In this document: one piece after another, positions 17,330 through 26,548 of the stretch
Position numbering within the stretch: position 1 is the stretch's first letter
How the letters are laid out: the number at the start of each line of letters is the position of its first letter
From: Aminipila sp032051575
GTDB taxonomy: Bacteria > Bacillota > Clostridia > Peptostreptococcales > Anaerovoracaceae
Direction: 5' to 3'
NCBI RefSeq assembly: GCF_032051575.1
Contig: NZ_DAMBYD010000003.1
Location: 310,001 to 374,000 of the forward strand
Length of the DNA stretch: 64,000 bases
The notes under the pieces: model-generated
What the model saw: only the letters and a program-made list of their open reading frames with translations
What the model was told of the DNA's origin: nothing
Databases searched by the model: none
Made by a program: the position numbers and the translations under genes

Positions 17330-18802
17330 TCATATTGCTTCAAGCTGGTTGATGATGCGGCGTACCACTTCATCTATCTGCTTTGCATCTAAATTAACTG
17401 CTTCTGGTTTTAATTCAATTTCTCCAGCTTCTCTTCGAATTTCTTCCAAGCTTTTCTTTCCTACAGCTACGTATCGAAGATTGTAAAGCTGTTCTGGTCC
17501 CACATTTTCACTGGTAGCACTTCCACCTACGGCACCACAGCCGAGTGTTAATGCTGGCATTAATCCTGTAGAAGCTCCAATGCCGCCCAAAGCCCCTGGA
17601 CTATTTACAACAAATCTGGATACTGGAACCCTATGTGCAAAATAGTCAACGATCTCTTGATTTTCCGTGTGAATAATAAACGTGTGCCCTGCACCTTCAT
17701 AGTACAAAACCTCACAACAACGTTCACAAACCTTCCTGTAATCAGGGGCGGTATAAAAGCCTAGAATAGGTGCTAATTTTTCATTAGAATAAGGATGCCC
17801 CCTGCCAACTCCAGTTTCTTCCGCTACCAGAACTCTTATATCCTTTGGCACAGATAAACCTGCTAATTCTGCAATTACCTGTACGCTTTTCCCTACGATC
17901 ATAGGATTCATGGTTCCATTGGAGCGTAAGATGAAGTTGCCGAGCTGTTCTCTCTCCTGTTCATTTAAAAAGTAAGCTCCCTGTTTTTTCATTTCATTCT
18001 GAACGGCTTCTTTCATGTCATCATCACAAATTACCGACTGTTCCGATGCACATATAGTGCCGTTATCAAAAGTTTTCGAGTCCATGATACATTTTACTGC
18101 CTTATGTATATCAGCGCTTCGCTCAATATATGCCGGACCATTACCTGGTCCCACACCTATTGCCGGTGTTCCTGATGAGTATGCAGCTCTTACCATGGCT
18201 GAACCACCTGTTGCTAAAATTAATGAAGTATCTGGATGGCTCATAAGCACATCTGTGGACTGAATCGTAGGAAGCGAAATGCACGATACCAAATCTTCAT
18301 GTCCACCAGCCTCTACTATAGCCTGCCTGATTACCTTCACCGTTTCTAAAATGCACTTTAACGCATTAGGATGGGGTGAAAATACAATTGCATTTCCTGC
18401 TTTAATAGCAATCTCTGCTTTGTAAAATACAGTGGATGTAGGATTAGTGGAAGGAATCAGTCCGGCTATTACGCCTACTGGTACGGCTACTGCATAAGTT
18501 CCCGCAGCTTCATCTCTCTTAATTACTCCTACAGTCTTCATGTCCTTGATTCTTTCATAGACACCCTTGCTTCCAAAAATATTTTTTATTACCTTGTCTG
18601 AAGCTATGCCAAAGCCAGTTTCATCATGTGCCAGCTGCCCAAGTCTTTTTGCATTTCTCACACCAGCATCTGCAATAGATTTTACAATCTGATCCACTTG
18701 AGCCTGTGTTTTTTCTGCTAATTCTTTTTGTGCTGTCTTTGCATGCTCTACCAGCTCACGCACTTCCTGTACAGACAGTAAATCCTTATCATATAACAGC
18801 AT
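17330..18802 (-). CDS. eutE: Acetaldehyde dehydrogenase (acylating) EutE
   Basis: Oxidises acetaldehyde to acetyl-CoA with NAD and CoA inside the shell. The 490-residue aldehyde dehydrogenase has the NAD-binding segment GVIAGLIPSTNPTST, the catalytic Cys in the segment FDNGTICASEQSVI and the glycine-rich region GPGNGPAYIE. The first 45 residues form a Lys/Glu/Gln-rich amphipathic helix of the kind that targets EutE to the microcompartment lumen. It overlaps the previous gene's stop by position only (adjacent, 0-bp gap). No EutG partner to re-oxidise NADH is encoded in the locus. Confidence 0.96.
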   Translation of the reverse strand: MLLYDKDLLSVQEVRELVEHAKTAQKELAEKTQAQVDQIVKSIADAGVRNAKRLGQLAHDETGFGIASDKVIKNIFGSKGVYERIKDMKTVGVIKRDEAAGTYAVAVPVGVIAGLIPSTNPTSTVFYKAEIAIKAGNAIVFSPHPNALKCILETVKVIRQAIVEAGGHEDLVSCISLPTIQSTDVLMSHPDTSLILATGGSAMVRAAYSSGTPAIGVGPGNGPAYIERSADIHKAVKCIMDSKTFDNGTICASEQSVICDDDMKEAVQNEMKKQGAYFLNEQEREQLGNFILRSNGTMNPMIVGKSVQVIAELAGLSVPKDIRVLVAEETGVGRGHPYSNEKLAPILGFYTAPDYRKVCERCCEVLYYEGAGHTFIIHTENQEIVDYFAHRVPVSRFVVNSPGALGGIGASTGLMPALTLGCGAVGGSATSENVGPEQLYNLRYVAVGKKSLEEIRREAGEIELKPEAVNLDAKQIDEVVRRIINQLEAI

Positions 18803-19405
18803 TTACTTATCTCCTCCTTCATTAAATTTACAAATAGCCTCAATAAGCAGTCCCTTCTTTGCAAACTTAATTTCATTTTTTGTTATACTCTCCAAATGCA
18901 GAGAACGTGCAATCTGCCGTAACTCCTCTACAGTTCTCTGTTCCAGTTCTTCTTTACTGAATACAGATTTGAACGCTTCTTGTTTTATTTTTCTTATATC
19001 CTGTATGTCTTTTGGTTCTTCAAGTTCTTCAAGTCCGTCAAGTTCTTCAAGTCCGTCAGGTTCTTTTGGTTCTTCAACTTCCTTAAGTACATCATTTTTT
19101 TCGGTATTATCTGCTTCGTATGATTTCTGTTTTTCAAGTTTTACATTTGTCATATGAAACACATCTTTTGCTGGCCTTGGAATGACATGTACTGAAACTA
19201 CATTTCCCACACGTCCTGCAGCAGCAGCAGAGGCATCCATTGCCGCCTTTACGGCTCCTACATCTCCAACTACCATCACCGTTACCAATCCGCCTTGAAC
19301 CTTTGTTACGCTATGAAGAGCTACATTAGCCGCTTTAAGAGCACTATCCAATGCTTCAACTGCACTTAAATAGCCATAAACCTCTATCATTCCTAACGCT
19401 TCCAT
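18803..19405 (-). CDS. EutK-like BMC shell protein with Rho-N/SAP-like C-terminal domain
   Basis: A 200-residue protein with one BMC domain (residues 1-90, MEALGMIEVYGYLSAVEALD...VHVIPRPAKDV), a low-complexity acidic linker of repeated EEL/DGLEELEEPKD units (about residues 110-140), and a C-terminal helical module of about 45 residues (VEELRQIARSLHL...KKGLLIEAICKF). That module resembles the Rho N-terminal/SAP fold used for nucleic-acid binding. Enteric EutK also joins a BMC domain to a helix-turn-helix-like tail, so the plan is shared although the tail differs. The linker DNA (about 19010-19085) is a 15-18-bp tandem repeat likely to vary in length. Confidence 0.85.
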   Translation of the reverse strand: MEALGMIEVYGYLSAVEALDSALKAANVALHSVTKVQGGLVTVMVVGDVGAVKAAMDASAAAAGRVGNVVSVHVIPRPAKDVFHMTNVKLEKQKSYEADNTEKNDVLKEVEEPKEPDGLEELDGLEELEEPKDIQDIRKIKQEAFKSVFSKEELEQRTVEELRQIARSLHLESITKNEIKFAKKGLLIEAICKFNEGGDK

Positions 19406-19424
19406 ATTTTACACCCTTCCACTT

Positions 19425-20075
19425 TTATGCAATTGGATTATCTGCAACAAATTCTACAGCAGTAGCAAATGCTTCACATGCCGCCTTACAAGCAGACTGG
19501 CTTCCTGTTAATAATGCTCCGCCAAAGTTTGTTTCTGAAGGTGGAGCATACAGCACACACATAGCTACATCTGCAGCCTTCATAGCTGCATCAATACCAT
19601 ACATGGCTTCCAACGGTGGAGCAATCAGATATGCTATTGCTTCTCCTTCTTGGATACCTGCTCCTTCTGACAAATATGAGCCTGTTCTTGAAATGCAGTG
19701 TGCATAATACACAATACTATCATCCTCATTAGCCGAAACAAAGTGGGCTGAGTTCTCGATAAAATCTACACATGCCTTTAATCCACTCTTAATTTCTGCT
19801 GGATTTGGTCCTGCTAAGATGCCAATAATTTCACCTGCAAGCTTTGTATTTGCGTTTGCCGCACCACCATAGAAACTTTTTGCGTATACTACTTTTACAT
19901 CTGCAGCCTTTGTGGCTTCGTCCAAAGCCGTATAAGTTACATCATCGCAGTCTACAGTAATTAACCCTAAAGATCTCTGATCTGGTGTTAAGTTTAACTG
20001 AGCTGCTAATTCACTGTTTACATTTGGAATAACTTTTGTTGCTAATACAGTCGACTTAATGGGATCTCTCTTCAT
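19425..20075 (-). CDS. eutL: Trimeric tandem-BMC shell protein EutL
   Basis: A 216-residue shell protein with two circularly permuted BMC domains, which forms pseudohexameric trimers with a large gated central pore. Family marks are DQRSLGLITVDCDDVTYTA, AKSFYGGAANANTKLAGEI and YLIAPPLEAMYGIDAAMKAADV. EutL is thought to let cofactors or ethanolamine through and to bind ethanolamine negatively. It lies 18 bp downstream of eutC, directly before the EutK-like gene, as in enteric operons. Confidence 0.95.
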   Translation of the reverse strand: MKRDPIKSTVLATKVIPNVNSELAAQLNLTPDQRSLGLITVDCDDVTYTALDEATKAADVKVVYAKSFYGGAANANTKLAGEIIGILAGPNPAEIKSGLKACVDFIENSAHFVSANEDDSIVYYAHCISRTGSYLSEGAGIQEGEAIAYLIAPPLEAMYGIDAAMKAADVAMCVLYAPPSETNFGGALLTGSQSACKAACEAFATAVEFVADNPIA

Positions 20076-20093
20076 TTTTTACATCCTCCCTAA

Positions 20094-20978
20094 TTACAAT
20101 TTCAAATTTGTTCCGCTTGCTTTTTTCTCAAGCATAATTTTGATAATATCTGCAATGTGTGCTCCAGCTTCAACTGGCATTGTCCCCGCTCTATGAATAT
20201 TAGAAAGTACGGTTCTTCTAGCTTCCGGCATTCCCACAGTTGCTTTGTAAGCAATATAGGCACTCATGGACTCTGCTGTAATAAGTCCTGGTCTTTCTCC
20301 AATTAAGGTGCAGGTCACTTCAGCCCCAGTCAGTTCTGAAATCTGATCCATTACCCCGACCCTTCCATATTTTACAAAGAAAGGAGTTCCTGTATTAATT
20401 CCATGGCTTTGTAATCCTTGAATAATTGCAGGAAGTAAATCCCGAACATTAGCGGCAACGGATGCAGAGGAAAGGCCATCTGCTACATAAATCTGTACTG
20501 TGGGATTCTTCTTACACTTTTCTTTAATTATTTCAGCAGATTCTGATGAAAGCTTTCTTCCTAAGTCTGGTCTTGTCAAATATGTATCTTTGCAATCACA
20601 CTGTGTAGTGACAGTAAATAGATCCATGCTCTCAACAAACTCAGCATCCACATCACTGAAAACAGCATCCTGTGCTGCTGAATGAGCTGCTCTAAATTGA
20701 AGCATTGGGTCCGTTTTATATCTGGCTCCAGCTTTGCCAATACCCAATCTACATGGAGCATATTGTTTTAACTCATAGTACGCTTCACCGTTTTGCGGTT
20801 CCTTTACTAAATACTGCGTCTTAATGTCTACCTCCGTTACATCAGGAATGAATCCATCCTCCAATGTAATGTTTTCCTGAGCTGCCAAAACCTCTGAAGC
20901 CGGCTGGATATCTGAATCTGACAGCTTCATTTCCTTTATTACCTGCTCTATAATCTGTTTTAAATCTACTTGTTCCAT
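20094..20978 (-). CDS. eutC: Ethanolamine ammonia-lyase small subunit
   Basis: The 294-residue small subunit of the B12-dependent lyase that splits ethanolamine into acetaldehyde and ammonia. Recognisable parts are RLGIGKAGARYKT, FRAAHSAAQDAVF, the B12-site segment VYVADGLSSASV-like YVADGLSSASVAANV and GERPGLITAESMSAYIAYK. The first 25 residues are an amphipathic helix, the lumen-targeting signal described for EutC. It is encoded 15 bp after eutB. Confidence 0.97.
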   Translation of the reverse strand: MEQVDLKQIIEQVIKEMKLSDSDIQPASEVLAAQENITLEDGFIPDVTEVDIKTQYLVKEPQNGEAYYELKQYAPCRLGIGKAGARYKTDPMLQFRAAHSAAQDAVFSDVDAEFVESMDLFTVTTQCDCKDTYLTRPDLGRKLSSESAEIIKEKCKKNPTVQIYVADGLSSASVAANVRDLLPAIIQGLQSHGINTGTPFFVKYGRVGVMDQISELTGAEVTCTLIGERPGLITAESMSAYIAYKATVGMPEARRTVLSNIHRAGTMPVEAGAHIADIIKIMLEKKASGTNLKL

Positions 20979-20993
20979 TTTCTGACCTCCTTT

Positions 20994-22364
20994 CTATTTT
21001 CTCATGAATACAGAAGCATCTCCGGCAAGCGGCGTTAATTTTCCATTTTCCGAAAAGCCCATTTTTTCAAGCCACATATCAAATTCTTTAATTGGCCTTA
21101 GTCCAAACACTTCTCTCAGCGCTGCAGCCTCATGATATCCTGTACACTGGTACATAAGCATACAATCATCCCCCTGAGGTACTCCCATGATATAGTTACA
21201 GCCAGCTGCTGTTAATAAGGTAGCTAAATTTTCAATATCATTTTGGTCCGTCTTCATATGATTTGTATAACAAGCATCGCATCCCATTGGAATGCCAGTC
21301 AATTTACCCATAAAATGATCTTCTAATCCGGCACGGGTTACCTGCTTTGAATCGTATAAATACTCTGGGCCGATAAACCCAACAACCGTATTGACTAAGA
21401 AAGGATTATACTTCTTTGCAAATCCATAACAACGAGCCTCCATGGTTACCTGATCCCATCCATGATGTGCTTCAGAAGATAACTCAGACCCCTGTCCTGT
21501 TTCAAAATACATAACATTTGGTCCTGTTGAGGTTCCCTTCTTCAGCATCATGTCATGTCCCTCTTGCAGCATAGCTGCAGTAAGACCAAAGGCTTCATTG
21601 CCTTTTTGAGAACCAGCTATGGACTGAAACATCAAATCAATTGGTGCATTAAACTTATCTGCTGCCTCCGTCTGTGTTGTTACATGTGCTAAAACACAAA
21701 TCTGTGTAGGTATTTCCCACTTATTCTTAAACTCATCAAAACTTTTTAAAACTCTGGCGACACTTTCTACGGAATCATCCACTGGGTTTAAACCAATAAC
21801 CGCATCCCCGCATCCTAAGCTCAAACCCTCCATAACGGAGGCCATAATTCCCTTTGGATCATCTGTAGTATGATTTGGCTGTAAACGAGATGAAAATGTT
21901 CCGGGAAGTCCGATTGTTGTATTACAGTGTGCAGATACACGCATCTTTTTTGCACAATAAATTAGGTCTAAGTTGCTCATCAATTTGCACACAGCTGCAA
22001 CAATCTCACTGGTAATTCCTCGGGAAGCCCTGCGGATCATAGATGAACTTGTTTTTTCATCCAATAACCATTCTCGAAATTCAGCAACAGTCATATTCTT
22101 ATAGTCGTTGTAAATGGACTCATTTACTGCATCCTGAATAATTCGCGTTACCTCATCCTCCTCATACGGAACCGCTGGCGTGTTTCTTATTTCTGCCAAT
22201 GTTATGTGTGATAATACTACTTTTGCCGCAACTCTTTCTTCCGCAGATTCTGCTGCGATTCCGGCAAGTCTGTCCCCTGATTTTTCTTCGTTTGCTTTGG
22301 CCATTACTTCCCTGAGTGATTTAAACTCATAGTTATGTCCAAATAGCTTTGTTCTTAGTATCAT
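20994..22364 (-). CDS. eutB: Ethanolamine ammonia-lyase large subunit
   Basis: Catalytic alpha subunit, 456 residues, the same length as well-known EutB proteins. It is a TIM barrel that holds substrate and 5'-deoxyadenosyl radical. Conserved stretches include TIGLPGTFSSRLQPNHTTDD, GLSLGCGDAVIGLNPVDDSV, SIAGSQKGNEAFG, FETGQGSELSSEAHHG and GIPMGCDACYTNHM. It forms a complex with EutC and is reactivated by EutA. It is transcribed 59 bp after eutA. Confidence 0.98.
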   Translation of the reverse strand: MILRTKLFGHNYEFKSLREVMAKANEEKSGDRLAGIAAESAEERVAAKVVLSHITLAEIRNTPAVPYEEDEVTRIIQDAVNESIYNDYKNMTVAEFREWLLDEKTSSSMIRRASRGITSEIVAAVCKLMSNLDLIYCAKKMRVSAHCNTTIGLPGTFSSRLQPNHTTDDPKGIMASVMEGLSLGCGDAVIGLNPVDDSVESVARVLKSFDEFKNKWEIPTQICVLAHVTTQTEAADKFNAPIDLMFQSIAGSQKGNEAFGLTAAMLQEGHDMMLKKGTSTGPNVMYFETGQGSELSSEAHHGWDQVTMEARCYGFAKKYNPFLVNTVVGFIGPEYLYDSKQVTRAGLEDHFMGKLTGIPMGCDACYTNHMKTDQNDIENLATLLTAAGCNYIMGVPQGDDCMLMYQCTGYHEAAALREVFGLRPIKEFDMWLEKMGFSENGKLTPLAGDASVFMRK

Positions 22365-22423
22365 GCCTTTTTCACCTATTCTTTCCTTTCCTTTTATATT
22401 GATAACTCCTATTCAGAAGTAAT

Positions 22424-23854
22424 CTACGAATTAAAAATGAGTGTTTTTACTACCACTGGGAGAACATACCCTCCCCCTACCGGCTCGCCTATATCGATAT
22501 AGTCGCCTCCTTTACTCCGCACTCCATCTATGCAAATTACATCTTTTTTACTTCCAAGTCGTACATGGAGTGCAGTTCCCAATGCCTTTCCTATATCGGA
22601 TTCCACTACGATAATAAGCGGAAAATTTTCTTTCATAAGTGAATCTGTTCCCTCAATGATAGCTGCTGCAAGTGCCTGTAACTTTTCAAATTCACCATAG
22701 GGTGCTCCAGACAGTGCAACTGCTACGGGTTCTTTCTTTCCATCATTTTGGTAAATGGGTAACTGTGCCTTTATTGCTGCACTTACAGACTCTGGGGTTT
22801 CTTCATCAATCTTTGATAACTTGAGTACTGGAATATTTTTTATGGGCAGTTGCTCCTTTTGATAAAAAATGGTGCTGCCACTAATTTCTGTAGTATGCGT
22901 TCCAGCTCCTACCACCGTAGCCCGAATCGTTTCCTCTGAGCGATAACAATCCACGCAGTCTAAAATTCCACTTTTGGCGATGGCTCCTCCTAAAAGAATT
23001 CCAACATCACCATACCTAAATACATCCTCCTGAGTGGTTTCGTATACATAGTTGGCTACTCCTCCTGAAAAAGTCAGAGCATCTATACGAATTGCCTCTT
23101 CTAAGCCCTTTCCCTGATTGGTATATAAATTTTGATGATATTTAGACTCATTCTCTAAATGTAATGTAGCCTTTAATTCATGTGCCATTAAATCACAAAC
23201 TCGTTCTAGTTTCTCAATCTTAACTTCATCGCCTACATTAATCTGTATCCCATTGGAGTTTGCCAGTTCTTGAATTTTGCTATAAATATAACTGATTCTT
23301 CCGTTTTCAATTTTAATCAGGCGTCCCCCAATATCTAAGCATGTAACACCACAAAGGCTTCCTTTGCGGAATACTGCTATGTTAGTGGTTCCTCCTCCTA
23401 TATCCAGATTTGCTACTACGTTTCGGTTCTCCTCACTAAACAAATCTGCTCCTGCTCCACGACCAGACAGAACAGATTCCAAATCAGGTCCTGCAGTAGC
23501 TACTACAAAATCACCTGCCAAATCACTCAGACTATTTAGTACTGTGTTGGCATTCTGCTTTCTAGCTGTTTCACCGGTTATGATTACTGCCCCCGTACTG
23601 ACTTCTTCTGGCTTTATATTCGCTTTTTCATACTCTGCTCGTATGATTGCGCGAACCTGCTCTCCATCAATTTCTGTGTTTGAAATCAGTGGTGTAAAAT
23701 AAATATCACTGCAATAAAACACTTCTTTTTTTACAATTTCAACTTTTGGGACCATATAACCCGCTGCCCGGTTCTCAATAGTCAATTTACTGAAAATCAA
23801 CTGTGTTGTAGAAGTTCCAATATCAATTCCAACACTGGTTACAACTTCTTTCAC
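22424..23854 (-). CDS. eutA: Ethanolamine ammonia-lyase reactivating factor EutA
   Basis: ATP-dependent chaperone that swaps damaged cobalamin out of the lyase. The Hsp70/actin-type fold shows phosphate loop 1 (SVGIDIGTSTTQLIF) and loop 2 (VANLDIGGGTTNIAVF). An open frame continues to 23899, but those codons lie inside a terminator hairpin. The GTG at 23854, preceded by AAAGGGAG, gives a protein starting VKEVVTSVGIDIG and is the likely start (476 residues). Expression should depend on EutV antitermination at the leader just upstream. Confidence 0.93.
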   Translation of the reverse strand: MKEVVTSVGIDIGTSTTQLIFSKLTIENRAAGYMVPKVEIVKKEVFYCSDIYFTPLISNTEIDGEQVRAIIRAEYEKANIKPEEVSTGAVIITGETARKQNANTVLNSLSDLAGDFVVATAGPDLESVLSGRGAGADLFSEENRNVVANLDIGGGTTNIAVFRKGSLCGVTCLDIGGRLIKIENGRISYIYSKIQELANSNGIQINVGDEVKIEKLERVCDLMAHELKATLHLENESKYHQNLYTNQGKGLEEAIRIDALTFSGGVANYVYETTQEDVFRYGDVGILLGGAIAKSGILDCVDCYRSEETIRATVVGAGTHTTEISGSTIFYQKEQLPIKNIPVLKLSKIDEETPESVSAAIKAQLPIYQNDGKKEPVAVALSGAPYGEFEKLQALAAAIIEGTDSLMKENFPLIIVVESDIGKALGTALHVRLGSKKDVICIDGVRSKGGDYIDIGEPVGGGYVLPVVVKTLIFNS

Positions 23855-23879
23855 TTGCTCACTCCCTTTCCCTGCTAAC

Positions 23880-23964
23880 AAAAAAAGCAGCTTAGACACA
23901 AAAATTTCTTTCTGTACCTAAGCTGCTACGCTTTGGCATACGGATAACGCTACGTCACATTATC
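23880..23964 (-). promoter_or_regulatory. EutV-responsive dual-hairpin antiterminator and terminator before eutA
   Basis: On the minus strand, hairpin P1 (23943-23964) has an 8-bp stem (GATAATGT/GCGTTATC) and hexaloop GACGTA. P2 (23917-23936) pairs CCAAAGC with GCTTAGG around hexaloop GTAGCA. The 3' side of P2 overlaps the 5' arm of a terminator (AGCAGCTTAG/CTAAGCTGCT, then a T run, 23880-23927), so P2 and the terminator exclude each other. This is the ANTAR-substrate design in which phosphorylated EutV dimers hold P1-P2 and prevent termination. P1 overlaps the end of eutW. Confidence 0.9.
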
Positions 23965-25386
23965 TATTGTTGTTATTCTATTTTTAAAACTAAAAGCAAT
24001 ATTGGTTCCTCTATCACTGGAGCTTACATTAATGGTCCCTTTTAATTTATCTTTAACTATGGAAAACACAATGCTCAATCCTAAACTATCTTCCCTAACA
24101 CTATTGATATCGAAACCTTTTCCATTATCCTTTACGGAAATATGGGATTGCCGTTCCTTATTCTCAATCTCTATTATAATGTTTCCATCTTGTCGGCCAT
24201 CATCAAAAGCATATTGAAGGGAATTATGCAACAGTTCACTAACTACAAGGGCTACAGAAGTGGAGACTTCTGAATCCACCTGAAAGCCTTCTCCTATAAT
24301 TTCAACAGTCACATCCATTGCTGGTTTTAAGAAGTAACGAAGTGTATTGTCTTTAATATTTTCTAACACATCTCGAATATTAACCTGATCCACACCGACT
24401 TTTGCTAGCAGCTCGTGTGTACTGGCAATAGCTAGTATACGGTTCATACTCTCATCTAAAACCTTTTTTGCCTCTAAATTTTTAGTTCTTCGCCCTTGTA
24501 GGCGAAGCAGGCTAGCAATAGTCTGCAGACTATTTTTTACTCTATGGTGCATTTCCTTTACTGCTACAGACTTCAATATTAACTCTTTTTCCTTTTCTCG
24601 TATATGAGTAATATCTTGTATCATCACTGCAAAATCCACATTGTTATTCTTTAAAGAAATTTGTTTCACTGTCAAGGTTAAATCTGCAGTATTCACTTCG
24701 ATTCCAGAATAATTTGCATCTTGGTCAAACCACTCCAAATTGGATCCGTGTAAGGCCACACACCGATACTGCTGCCCTAAGATATCTACGGTATAGCCAA
24801 GTTTCTGATATAATTTCCAGGCTATCTTGTTTCTATAGCTCACATACCCATCCATATCAATCAAGATAACAGCTTCATCAATGCAATCTGCCAGCCATGA
24901 AGTTCCCTCATCGAGTCTTGTAAGTACATTTGCAAGCTTTGCATAACTTTGATCTGAAAAGCGAATGCGATCACGCATTTCACTGTTTTCCTCTGCATTT
25001 TTTTCTTCAATAAGCACACCAATTATTTTGTCTCCATGTCGAATGGGCTCTACTGATTGAATGACATTTGCATACTCCTGCGTTACCGCTTTCATTTGCT
25101 TTGTAGGCAGGCCTAGCTTAAAAGTTCTGGCAACAGCCGGCTCATTTTGTGGCTCTGCTAAAAGTCCTACTACCGTTTTTTTATATGAAGACGGTACATT
25201 TTGTGGCTTTGCTTCAGCTACTACAACGGCTGTAGTTTCATCCGTAGTCAAACAGTCAATAAAAAAGTCTGCATCCTCCAAATTTGCCATAGTTTGAAGG
25301 CCAACCCCTATTTTCTTTATGGTTTCAATTTCTTCCTCTGTTAAATTAGTGTACTTTTTGCATAATAATTCTATAGTATCCGGCAT
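23950..25386 (-). CDS. eutW: Ethanolamine sensor histidine kinase EutW
   Basis: A 478-residue soluble kinase that detects ethanolamine and phosphorylates EutV. There is no membrane segment. The N-terminal roughly 150 residues match the GAF-like sensor domain of the H_kinase_N type. A PAS-like segment follows near 165-260 (EAVILIDMDGYVSYRNKIAW). The HisKA_2 box has the phospho-acceptor in MHHRVKNSLQTIASLLRLQ, and the HATPase part has ELLHNSLQYAF and VKDNGKGFD. The gene overlaps neither neighbour and lies 16 bp after eutV. Confidence 0.96.
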   Translation of the reverse strand: MPDTIELLCKKYTNLTEEEIETIKKIGVGLQTMANLEDADFFIDCLTTDETTAVVVAEAKPQNVPSSYKKTVVGLLAEPQNEPAVARTFKLGLPTKQMKAVTQEYANVIQSVEPIRHGDKIIGVLIEEKNAEENSEMRDRIRFSDQSYAKLANVLTRLDEGTSWLADCIDEAVILIDMDGYVSYRNKIAWKLYQKLGYTVDILGQQYRCVALHGSNLEWFDQDANYSGIEVNTADLTLTVKQISLKNNNVDFAVMIQDITHIREKEKELILKSVAVKEMHHRVKNSLQTIASLLRLQGRRTKNLEAKKVLDESMNRILAIASTHELLAKVGVDQVNIRDVLENIKDNTLRYFLKPAMDVTVEIIGEGFQVDSEVSTSVALVVSELLHNSLQYAFDDGRQDGNIIIEIENKERQSHISVKDNGKGFDINSVREDSLGLSIVFSIVKDKLKGTINVSSSDRGTNIAFSFKNRITTIDNVT

Positions 25387-25402
25387 TTTATCCCCAATCC
25401 TT

Positions 25403-25984
25403 CTAAGCCAATATAATTTCCGCTATTCGTTTCATGGAAACCTTTTTTTCCTTACTTAAGGTCTTTATGTACTCGTAAGCTTCATTTTCAGACAACATCA
25501 TAGATACCATCAGCTGCCCCTTTGCTTTTTCAATTACTGTACGATTCTCCAGACGTTCAGCAATAATCTCACACTGTCGTTTAACCCGCTGAATCTCTCT
25601 ACTTCTAGCCACAGCAATTTCAATATTTGGTACCAATGCCTTTTCGTCAATAGGTTTCACAATATAACCGGAAACACCAATCTTTGTAGCACAATTAATA
25701 AACTCTTCATCACTATAAGCAGTCAATAGAATAACCGTGCCTACAGTTTTCTCCTCTGTTATTACCTTAGCTGCGGATAAGCCATCCAGTAAGGGCATTT
25801 TAATGTCTAAAATAGCTACATCAGGCTGTTTCCTTTTGCAGATTTCAATCGCATCAAATCCTTCTGACGCTTCACCAACAACGCTGTATCCAGCGGCTAC
25901 CAGCATTTCTTTTAAATCCATTCTGGTAATGGGTTCATCTTCAGCGATGACAACCCGAATTCCTTTTCTTTCCTTTTCCTTCAT
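25403..25984 (-). CDS. eutV: ANTAR-type RNA-binding response regulator EutV
   Basis: A 193-residue antiterminator. The receiver domain has the acidic pair AEDEP, phospho-acceptor in VAILDIKMP and KPIDEKAL. A coiled-coil linker follows (RSREIQRVKRQCEIIAERL), then the C-terminal ANTAR helices (RTVIEKAKGQLMVSMMLSENEAYEYI). When phosphorylated it dimerises and binds paired hairpins in the leaders of eut transcripts. Two such targets are visible in this locus, before eutS and eutA. Confidence 0.96.
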   Translation of the reverse strand: MKEKERKGIRVVIAEDEPITRMDLKEMLVAAGYSVVGEASEGFDAIEICKRKQPDVAILDIKMPLLDGLSAAKVITEEKTVGTVILLTAYSDEEFINCATKIGVSGYIVKPIDEKALVPNIEIAVARSREIQRVKRQCEIIAERLENRTVIEKAKGQLMVSMMLSENEAYEYIKTLSKEKKVSMKRIAEIILA

Positions 25985-26041
25985 GGTTAACTCCTAGCAT
26001 TTCGCCATTGTACGTTCAATAGCTTTTTCGCCTTCCCACAC

Positions 26042-26407
26042 TTAAGATCTACTGATCTCGGTCTTTGCAAATCCCATCTTATCACAAAGCATGTTCATTA
26101 CATCTCGTATTCCTGCTTCAACCGCAGCAACATCTCCTAATATGACCAGCGACCCATTAAAACGATCTACAAAACCAATTGAAATATCAGCCGCTTTTGA
26201 TGCAACATCCGCTGCGATCATAGCACCCTCACTGGGAGTAATGGTAAGTATGCCAATAGCACCTTTATCCTGCAACATCCCTAGCTTCGAATATAAATCC
26301 TTAATTGGGTTTGCAATCACATGTGCCAATGTCACCTGTTTACCCGGAACAAATTCCTGTATAATTCGTTGTTTACTTTCCTCCAATGCCTCACTTCCTT
26401 TCAGCAT
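26042..26407 (-). CDS. eutS: Shell protein EutS
   Basis: A circularly permuted BMC-H protein that forms a bent hexamer at shell edges. The core IIQEFVPGKQVTLAHVIANP is diagnostic, and the C-terminal half has GAIGILTITPSEGAMIAADVA. The open frame runs 17 codons further upstream, but those lie toward the terminator. I use the ATG at 26407 (AGGA upstream). A TTG at 26386, behind AAGGAAG, would give the more usual 114-residue length. First gene of the main eut transcript. Confidence 0.93.
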   Translation of the reverse strand: MLKGSEALEESKQRIIQEFVPGKQVTLAHVIANPIKDLYSKLGMLQDKGAIGILTITPSEGAMIAADVASKAADISIGFVDRFNGSLVILGDVAAVEAGIRDVMNMLCDKMGFAKTEISRS

Positions 26408-26446
26408 TGATTTCCTAAGATGTATTATGTCACTTACATCAACCAA

Positions 26447-26533
26447 CAAAAAAAGCACCCAAACAAAATATGTCTAGGCGCTGCTTCGCAATCCTTACAA
26501 TTCGGAGTCCTACACTACGCCGTACAGTACTCC
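26447..26533 (-). promoter_or_regulatory. EutV-responsive dual-hairpin antiterminator and terminator before eutS
   Basis: P1 (26504-26533) pairs GGAGT/ACTCC and CTGTAC/GTGTAG around hexaloop GGCGTA with one A-G mismatch. P2 is a short stem around hexaloop GAAGCA (loop 26482-26487). It overlaps the 5' arm of a terminator whose stem ends in TGCTT and is followed by a T run (about 26447-26487). The layout matches the eutA leader and the ANTAR mechanism. All four hexaloops in this locus share G at position 1, G at 4 and A at 6. Confidence 0.88.
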
Positions 26534-26548
26534 ATTAAATTTACCCTT

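Noticed and set aside
23855..23899. EutA start at 23899
   Set aside because: These codons lie inside the terminator hairpin; GTG 23854 has a proper ribosome binding site.
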